64,000 nt of DNA, taken from NCBI GenBank assembly GCA_030141605.1, contig JAQGDQ010000320.1, positions 206,291 to 270,290 of the forward strand, given 5' to 3'. Position 1 is the first letter of the stretch, and the number at the start of each line of letters is the position of its first letter. A program made the translations under genes and the position numbers. This document shows, in pieces, positions 36,119 through 64,000 of the stretch. The stretch comes from Tubiluchus corallicola (lineage: Eukaryota; Priapulida; Priapulimorpha; Priapulimorphida; Tubiluchidae). The notes beneath the pieces were generated by a model that saw only the letters and a program-made list of their open reading frames with translations, was not told the origin of the DNA and did not search any database.

Positions 36119-37648
36119 TTGGTGTACTGGCAGTTAAATCAGATGGTAGAAACGAGTCACATTCATTATTCCTGAAAAAAATCATACATATCAAGACTAG
36201 ACCTTAGAAGCTGAAATAACCAAATTTTACATCATCAAGTATTCTAAAAGTTCTCTAAGTTTTATATAACGGGAATGTGTATCATATTAAATGGAAGTCT
36301 ACATCATATGTATTTTAGCAAAATGTGCCTGGCCAAATACTTTTGACATAATTGTAAGTAAATTATTCTTACCAAGTTAAAAAAGACAGTTGTACAAAAA
36401 TTATTTTTTTACTAAGAATTAAACCAGTCTTACTTATATGCAGCAAAAAGAGCCCAAGACACAAATTCCAACAACTTCAAATTTGCTAAAAGCAAGAGGA
36501 GATCAAACTAGTAGAGATGACAAGACAACACTGCAGCAGACAAATGCTAAAACAATTAGTCAATGGAAGTCGTGTACGTGTACAACCTACAGATGGAATA
36601 ATTTCTGAACAGCAAAAAGTGAATACCATATTATATTATGACACATGAAGTGATAACTTTTCAAATGCTAGGAAGAAATGGGCAGTGGAGGCGACAAAAT
36701 CTCTGATATACAGAAATAGACAACCACATCAAAAAAATCACAACCTTACCACAGCAGCACCGAAAGTTTAAAACCGCACAATAATATACTCACCTTTGCC
36801 GAATCAACGAATGAGAAGAAAAACATGAAAAATGACAAACAAACAACCGTAAACATCATAAGATACGGAAGAGCCATTAAGTCTCCTAACAATTAGACTT
36901 GTAAGTTTTAATTAACCTGTTTGCCTAGTGCATCATCCAAGTTTCATCCAATTCCTACTTACATGGCTATCAAAAATTCATGTTTCATGTTTCAAATATG
37001 AAAATTGCTACATGTTTCGATATGCTGTTGGACTGGGTGGTAACTTTGTGGTACTTTTATTTGTTTTTAATTATGTGAAACGTTGTTACTGAAAATAATT
37101 TTGTGGATCTAAAGAAAAGCTTCTGAAAGTCCTAATTGCAGCTGAAAAGATTAGCATTTCTTGCAAGAACTACATTTTATTTTTCCACTATAAATAAAGG
37201 CAAAAAATGTCATGACGTAATTATTACAGCATGAGAAAATGAAATGATGGCAAGTTACACAAAAGATTCTACAGTGTACACATTATGGGTTAATATGATC
37301 TAAAATCATTCCTGTAAACAAAATTGAGTTTTACTTCTACTAGCACATTACTCGAACATTATTTTAATATCATTTGAACTTAACATAACTAGTGTGTGCA
37401 CAAGCAGGAAAGCAAGCATGTATACCTTCACGCATGATGACTATTTTCAGAGTCCTGATGGTCTTCCAGGAACAGCTTTTAAAACCTACTGACATGTAAA
37501 ACAAGTTTGGGTCTATTCACCGATTATTCAATGTTATCTAATTACTGTGAAAAGACAGTTAAAATAATAGCCTGTAAGACGACTTCATTATCCAAAGTCA
37601 CTGAAACAGATAATAGATAAATGGTTTTAGTTCAGTATGTAATTACTG

Positions 37649-37822
37649 GGATCAAATCAAGCGCGATATTGTGTCTCCTCTTGGGCTCGACCGCCGCCAC
37701 CAAGTTTCCGATGATCTCACAGAGCTGCTGTCGCACTGCGAGGACCGGAAGCAGTGGCGTGCAATGGCTCGGGATGCTACCTGTGCAGGCCTGCCTCCAA
37801 CTGGAAGGGGCAGCATGTAACT
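37649..37822 (+). mobile_element. Second copy of the same LINE 3' remnant
   Basis: It shares GATCAAATCAAGCGCGATAT, AAGTTTCCGATGATCT, GCGAGGACCGGAAGCAG and GTGCAATGG with 2.97-3.13 kb. Only the last ~170 bp is present. Intergenic. Confidence 0.72.
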
Positions 37823-40800
37823 CTGTCAGCCTGCAAAAATGCTTGTACATTTACGTGCACCTCTTCAGGTATCAATTCTGGGCTGATGCTCTCTTCTAGA
37901 AAGAAATAATGACGTTCATGACGTCATCCCTTATGCTTTTACGTCGCAGATTCAATAAAATTGTTCTCCTCTAACGATCTTAAACTTTTCCTGCACACGT
38001 TAAGACACAACCTTGCATTTGATCTTGACTGGCTCATGCTGTATAAAATGTCTTATCATTATTTCTAAAAACTGTAAAGATTAAAATCGTTACTCTTCTG
38101 CTAATTTACCTAAAATTACTCCGCTGTTCTAAAAATAAAAATCCCCAAAGCTTAGATTTTTACAAAGAAAACATAATGAAACCTCTCCGCTCTTACAGGG
38201 AAATTCTGAAAATTGTTGAAAAAGCACTTACTTGTTCACAGACGCTCGAATTCAATTCGACCCTATGTTTATTTTACCAGTCTTCACTTTTCAGATTACA
38301 CCACAGAATTACAAGGTGTCACATGGATTGGACATGTTGTAACATAAGTAGCTAAAAATAATAATATTAATAATAACAATAATATTTTTATCTTTATTTA
38401 ATGTTAACATTTGCGAAACAATTTATATTATGATGAAAATAAACTTTTTTATGCCAACATGCGTAAAATGCAGATGCCCCATTACCCATTACACATACCA
38501 TCTGGTCCTGACCTTTTGCTGGAGGGAGTGGGACAAGGATAATGAGTAATAGTTATTAGGGTGTAGTGTAGAATAATGTAGTTTACCACGAGACTGCTCA
38601 ATTAATTAAGAATCTATTATCTGACTCTCAAGTCTCAATATTGATAGTGGAAGCCTCATGTGCTCGCACAGCCTATAGTCTTGAGGAAAGACCCGAAGAG
38701 ATTAGGACCTTGCAGATGGTTCCAAGCTTGTGTGCAGAATATTGATCTATACAGCAATGCTTGGATAATTTTAGTAACATTTTTGTGAAGATCACGTGAC
38801 CTTATCAGGCAAAATTTTTAGCTGATGAAAAATCTAACACGCATAGAATCATGTTAGATTCTAGTTTATGCAGTCTAGCCACTGTAGCAACTCAAGACGA
38901 TTACCATTTGTATACAGATCTATTGCAAAGTGTAATGCAAATGATTAGTTCTTGTATTCAGAACACTAAGATGAGATCGAGATGTTAGAGCACTATAATG
39001 TTATACTTAACGGTTTGATGTTAACAATCTTGTGTTATTATGATTGTAATGGTATGTCTTCATGTAATTGTACGTTAGTCTTCATCTTTTTCTGCCTGGT
39101 TACCCTGATGCACAAAGGTCCCACCGTCCAGACAGTGAATTGAACCGATTGTGCGAAGATGCGCCACATTTCCGTTTTAGGCTTAGGCATGATTGAAAAA
39201 AAAACGTGAAACCATTGCGAAATAAGTTGCACGTACTCGTATTATAATTGTAATAGCGTCATTTCTTCGTACGTCTGAACTTCACGGGTTTGTCACCATT
39301 CTTAACTGCTTTCTGATGTTCAATGTAATTTAGTTATTTCACTAACATCTTTCTTAGAACTGCAAGGGAACAGGATGGTAAAACCAATAGATCAGCTATC
39401 GCCAGCAGGCGTTTTGGTTTGCGAGCACTACGTGGGGACGTTCGCGTTTGCTTAACATATACTGCGTAACGTAGCTTGTACCATTTTGCTGTGTCCTGCG
39501 CAGTGCCTTAATTAGGCGCTATTACACTCGCACCTCCTAGTTTTTTCTAGGTTATTACTTGTTTCTAAGCTCGTAGGTCGTTATGCTATTATTCTCACGT
39601 CATCAGTGAATGTTTCCGCTAATCTCGTGGTAATTTACTCATATATTTAGTGTATGATTACCAATAATTATTGTATTCACAGTTCTACACTATACAGTTC
39701 GTATCGACATTATGTTTGTGTGTGTAGTCACGTGACGAATTTCGTACTAGTTTATGCATTATCAGGGCTTAGCTTAAAACGCACGTGACACACTTTTATC
39801 TTAACCGCATTTACGAAATAAAGAAAAAACCTTTGCTTTTATAATCTAATAATACTACAGTAATAAACAAAAATTAATGATAAATAACTGTAGTCGTCTA
39901 AAATAATTTCCTCGTATATGCCAGCTTGGATCTGACTATACAGTGAAGAAGAAACAAAAAATTTGGGAAGTCTTTTGAAGAAAAGACAATAATAATAATA
40001 ATTGCATTTTAGTTTTATATACTCATTATCACCACCATTATTGCAGTGTTATTTTTATCGTTATCGTCATCACTACCACTATTCTGATGCCATCGAAACA
40101 GCAAAGATGCCGCGATAAATATTTTACATTAATATTTTTGAAATAGCGAGGGAACTCTGTAATACGATACAAACTCCATTGGCTGCAACCATAATAATCA
40201 TAAATTATGCAAAGAAACTAAAAATACAGGTTAAGTGCCACTACGTCACTGCGCGAGAGCGATTGCGCATGAGTGGTGTAAACACAGTTATGCACGTGGA
40301 GCTTCTTGCGTGTTGGTGATGGTAAGTAATGTATGACTTTAATCTGGAATTGTAACTCATAAAAACCAATAATATTATGGGAATATGGTGTATATTACGC
40401 CTGTTGGGCTGCTTTTCGGCCTGCAGGCATGAAAACAAACAATAGGCCTGAAAAAACTAGAAGGTGCGAAAGTGTAACAGTGCCCCTTAATTACTGTGTA
40501 CTTTACTGCGAATGCTTGTATAAACTATAACCTTGCCAATGCTATGTACTGATTCATGGTAAATAGGGCATGATATGCAGCAAGGCTATATACGGTACCA
40601 CTTTGTGTCACGTGGTGCACCTTGCCATGTACTGTTTCGTGATACGTAGGGCATGGTACACAGCGAGATTGAAAAACCCAAGTCACTAAATGCATTGCAA
40701 AATTTGTATCGTGGCTCTGTGTATCACTTTGCTATGTACTGTATCCTATGTACTTTGAGTCGACACATGGCATTGTCATGTGTAGTGAGACAGTGCATGG

Positions 40801-42285
40801 CAGCATAGTACACGGCACAGTGATACATGGGGATGTTAAGCATGCGCAAGTGTCCCACATAAGCATTCCCAAACCATAATGTCTGCTGGCAGTAGCTGTT
40901 TATTAGTATTACAAGTTTGCTGTCCACTTGCAGAAGAGAGAGAGAGATGCTGATAAGCTAATAGACGGGTGTCAAGAAAGCACAAACACCCACATAGTGT
41001 TTTGTAATATTTTGAAATTAATTCATTATTTGCAGTGGTAAAGCATTAGTTCCTCAAATAACTACGATCTATATTTGCTTACTAGCATCTACTGTACACC
41101 GAAAATTTTCACTGGCGAATTTTCCCGTTTGCTATTAAATTGCTGTTCCCGCACGCATGTTATCAGATTTTTGTATTGAGTGATTCCGCTCATTGTTTAA
41201 TTGTAGGCTTACTTGCTTTAACCTAAACAATTCATATATTGGTCTAGCTATGGGCAGGTTTTTGCTTTATCGTTCATCCAATAGATAACAGCAACTGTGC
41301 TCAATTTTTCCTATGTGTTAACATCTATGTCGTTTTGATGATGTAGTAATTTTTCATTTCATTCACCGGATTGCATTTACCACTTCTGTGCGTAAGAACC
41401 CAGCATTGCAGCTTCACCCACAAATGTTATAATAGGATTTTGTTCCTTTCTATTTCATTCTCTTCTCTTTTTCTCAATCTTTGTCTATTATTTTATCTTA
41501 ACTATCTATCTATCTTTTATATCATCTCATATATGAGCTTCATTCATTACATCATTCCATTCTGTAGCACTCATGTTTTCTTTATCATACGATTCACTTC
41601 AAATTTTTAGATTATTTTCATTACTTTTTTTTCTATCACTGTGTGGGACAATCTAACAAGCCCTGCTTTTTGATTGCCCGCAACATGTTTACATTTGTAT
41701 ATATAACAAACCTAAATTATGGTATATCTAAACTAGTTATGTGCTCAATGTAAATTGTATACGAATTTACTAAGCAACATACAACAGCGATAATTCTCTT
41801 GTTTATCTTTCAACCCCACAGTGTTTTGAGAGTCAAGTTAGTATATTTGTAATGATGCTGTACATAACGTTGTTTAGACACCAGTATTAAAGGAAGTAGG
41901 GATATCACTATCTTTGTTTAACCTAGGTTGACCTAAACTGACCTAAAGACAGTTTAAATCATTTTTCCAAAATTTGCTTCCTATTATATATCTTACTGTT
42001 TGCTATTCATTGAATTATTAATAACTTTTTTTTTCTTTTAATCTATAAATTGTGTATTTGTGTTGATGTAAATTAAGTAAACAATAAACAATGCTGCTGG
42101 TCTTCTGCTCTAAGGAGGCTACTGCACAGCAACATTTGACAAGGCTTTTTCAAATGATATATACGTCTGCAGAATGCTTGCCAATAAGACCAGGTCTCAG
42201 ACAACTAAATAAATGTAATAAAGTAACAATAAAGATAAATTGTAAACTAGAAATTGAACTAGTGTTTATGTTTGTGCAGTTTTGT

Positions 42286-42370
42286 ATTTTATCTATGTAG
42301 TATTTTCATGTTCTCAGAATGAAAATGAAAGCTGCTGAGAACATGAAAGCATTACATAGATAAAATTTTG
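42286..42370. repeat. Imperfect hairpin, ~32-bp arms
   Basis: ATTTTATCTATGTAGTATTT to TTCTCAG pairs with CTGAGAACATGAAAGCATTA to ATAAAAT with about three mismatches, around a ~17-nt loop. Intergenic. Confidence 0.8.
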
Positions 42371-43857
42371 CGGCCATTTCACGCACTTCTTTGCAACAAA
42401 ATACTCAAGTTTGCTGGATTTGATACTGCAAAAGAAGGACAATAAAACTGTAGCGAATGCATAGGCCCTTTTTGGTTTTTATTTAGTTACTGCCACGGTG
42501 CTGCCACCTGTTTGTTTATTTAGTAGGCTTTTTATATTTTACAGCAGTCACTCTTTTAAAATTGAAGCACCTAATATCCTTGAATACATTAGCATTTTAG
42601 TCTTTCGTGAGCTATAGCTGTAGTAGTTGTATGACATTTTACCCGTCTTTTGGTTCTCTCCGCCATTGCTCTAGTGTTGTGTGTATGATGAGCATTATGA
42701 CTCTAAATTTCTTACGAGTTTATTGTTGTGACATTGTTGTTCTTAAGGCCTTGGAGTTCTCATTCCTGTCTTTGTAAATGTTAAAGGCTCTAACAACGTA
42801 AGTTATTGTTAATTAATTTTAATATAGTTTACATAATTTTTATATCAGTTTTCTTAGTTATAGTCATACATCTAATCATGTGATGAACTCTCTTCTACTC
42901 GATGCAAATTAGACTAATTGTTAATAATTGTATTGCAGAATAAAGAAACTTTTGGTCAACACATTAAACTGGTGTTTTGCATCCATTTCAAAAACAGTAC
43001 ATTTTACTTTCCAAAATGCCATAAATACAACATTGTTACATGTTTTACAAAGAAGCTGTTAGTACAACAAAATGGAGCAAAATGTGAATTCACCATAATA
43101 TTGATGTATCGTCTCACACCAAGAAGGTAGACTTGCACAGGATTGAGCAGAAGGCAACATGTAAAAAGAAGATGTAAAAGATGCAATATAAAAAAGCAAA
43201 AAAAAAATGAAATGCAAGGGTTTTAGTAAGAGTAAGGAGATAATATGATGGTTTCATTCTCATGAGAATGTAAAGAGAAACAGATCAATCAGCTGAGTCA
43301 CTGCAAACATCTGTGTGGTGTACTTATGAAAAGTGATAGGTAAATTTTCCTACTTGTAGGGAAAGAGTCGGTAAAAATGCTTCATGGGCAACTTTTGTTT
43401 GAGTCATTATGGCCCTATATTTTAGGTGTTTCATGCTAGTTTGTTGGCCCTGTTTGTGACCATGTAATGTGCCTGTGTTTGTTGTGTTTTATTCTGATTG
43501 AGAGTAAATTATACATGTTCTTTCTGTACTTTATTCTTTCTGTGCTTTGGCTTAATAAACTAAACTTATAATATTGAATTAAGTAACTAATGCGCCTCAA
43601 AGTTGTATTTAGTGTGAGTAATTGACAATTAATGTAACTAGGCATACATCAATATACGTCACATTATTTTTTTATGTGCAGATATTTGGTGCACTGACGT
43701 TGTACTGTGCGTGGAAGATGTTCACTCATAACTCCTGCAAAACATTTGGAGCATTCAACAAATGCGAGATGAATAGGTCCATTCGTCATTAGACAGTTTT
43801 GATGGTATTGATAAGCTCTAGATAGCGGTTTTGATTATATCTTACTTTATTGTAATG

Positions 43858-44338
43858 CAGGGGTGTGCACTTGTGGCCCGCCGAGACAATTTGTGCGGCC
43901 CGTGAAGAAATTTGTTGACCTAATGAAAGTGCGGCCCGGGCGATTAATTGAGTGTATCCAGCTGAAGTCCGTGCCACGATCCCAAAGATAATGCGGGTAG
44001 TTTTTTCTACTAGATCGGATGCCATTGACCCTTACAAGACGGTTGTAGCTTAATGTCACTGTACTACACAGACTGTGTGATACACATTACTAATACGTAT
44101 TGTAATGAAATTACCACTATCTGTCCTGAAAGTAGAAATATATGGTTTGTAATATAAATTTTAATAACTTCTAAAATAGTTTCTTGAGTGTAGTAGTAAT
44201 GATGTGCGCAGGTCGGATGCAAAAAAATTGTTATTAGGTCTTTCTATACTTGGCTCCTTGATCAAACTGCCTGTGGCCTGCAGGAATTGTGGGAAAGTTT
44301 AATGTGGCCCGGCTAGTCAGATAATTTGCACACCCCTG
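43858..44338 (+). mobile_element. Non-autonomous hAT element, family 1 copy 3
   Basis: Same orientation as copy 1 and without its internal duplication. Ends are CAGGGGTGTGCACTTG and AATTTGCACACCCCTG. Flanks TTGTAATG and ATTTAATG match at 6 of 8 positions. It lies just upstream of the FASTKD first exon. Confidence 0.88.
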
Positions 44339-44655
44339 ATTTAATGCAAATAAGTGGATACAAGTCGGGAAACGCAATTGATTTGTGAAAATGATACGCT
44401 TGTAAGTAAATGCTAGACAGAGTGCAGCACCTGCTAGAGACTCTTATTCTGAACTTTGACAATTTTCTATAAACTACTAACTGTCTTTTTACAATGTATT
44501 TTTGATCAACAAGAACTTTTCACCTCTTTTCTCACAGTGCTTTGTTGTTGTTTTTATGCTTCTTTGCTTTCTGTGATTATATTTGATTCAAAGAGTGAAT
44601 TTCGAAAATTTATTGATTTTTTTCATAGTTAAAAGTCAATGGATGGCTAACAGGT

Positions 44656-64000
<19,345 letters not shown>

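Larger units (their letters stand above)
36172..44655. other. Long intergenic region, probable divergent promoters
   Basis: It lies between the 5' ends of the zinc-finger gene (minus) and FASTKD (plus). It holds the LINE remnant at 37.65 kb, the 42.3-kb hairpin and hAT family 1 copy 3. No coding exon could be supported; 5' UTR exons of either gene may be hidden here. Confidence 0.55.

Noticed and set aside
36438-36611. 57-codon open frame starting MQQKEPKTQI
   Set aside because: Low-complexity A-rich sequence; no splice sites or homology.

Overview
The window looks like nuclear DNA of an invertebrate animal. It is AT-rich, its genes are split by GT-AG introns, and it contains several non-autonomous hAT-type DNA elements, decayed non-LTR retrotransposon ends and many minisatellites. 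The recognisable genes are metazoan types: a cytosolic aspartyl-tRNA synthetase, a zinc-finger/BEN gene with a Crypton-type DUF3504 exon, and a FASTKD mitochondrial RNA regulator. I cannot assign a phylum from the sequence alone.

Layout. 2.1-9.8 kb (minus): the 5' six coding exons of cytosolic aspartyl-tRNA synthetase. All six exons are short, and the rest of the gene lies left of position 1. 13.7-24.3 kb (plus): two tandem paralogous genes for an unrecognised multi-pass membrane protein, each with a tiny first coding exon and one large exon (predicted 523 and 526 aa). 26.7-36.2 kb (minus): a nuclear-factor gene. Three shared 5' exons carry a C2H2 finger and can join in frame either to a BEN-domain last exon (660 aa) or to a DUF3504 last exon (1429 aa). 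36.2-44.6 kb: no supported gene, only repeats. 44.6 kb to the right edge (plus): a FASTKD-family gene with ten exons in view and probably an eleventh at the edge. Every splice junction in these models was read from the sequence and checked for reading-frame phase; none is backed by transcripts here.

Repeats. At least six 8-bp-TSD (hAT-type) elements have readable ends. Three belong to one family, including one with a perfect 8-bp duplication. A LINE fragment lies at the 5' splice site of FASTKD exon 4 and has duplicated that site. FASTKD introns hold most of the minisatellites (34, 92, 51, ~45, 23 and 108 bp units) and two compound trinucleotide arrays. One array repeats the 5' splice site of exon 6 about 16 times.

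Most worth following up are the unknown membrane-protein pair, the alternative BEN/DUF3504 terminal exons, the reiterated splice donor, and a perfect 64-bp-arm hairpin at 15.8 kb. The four genes show no evident functional link to each other.
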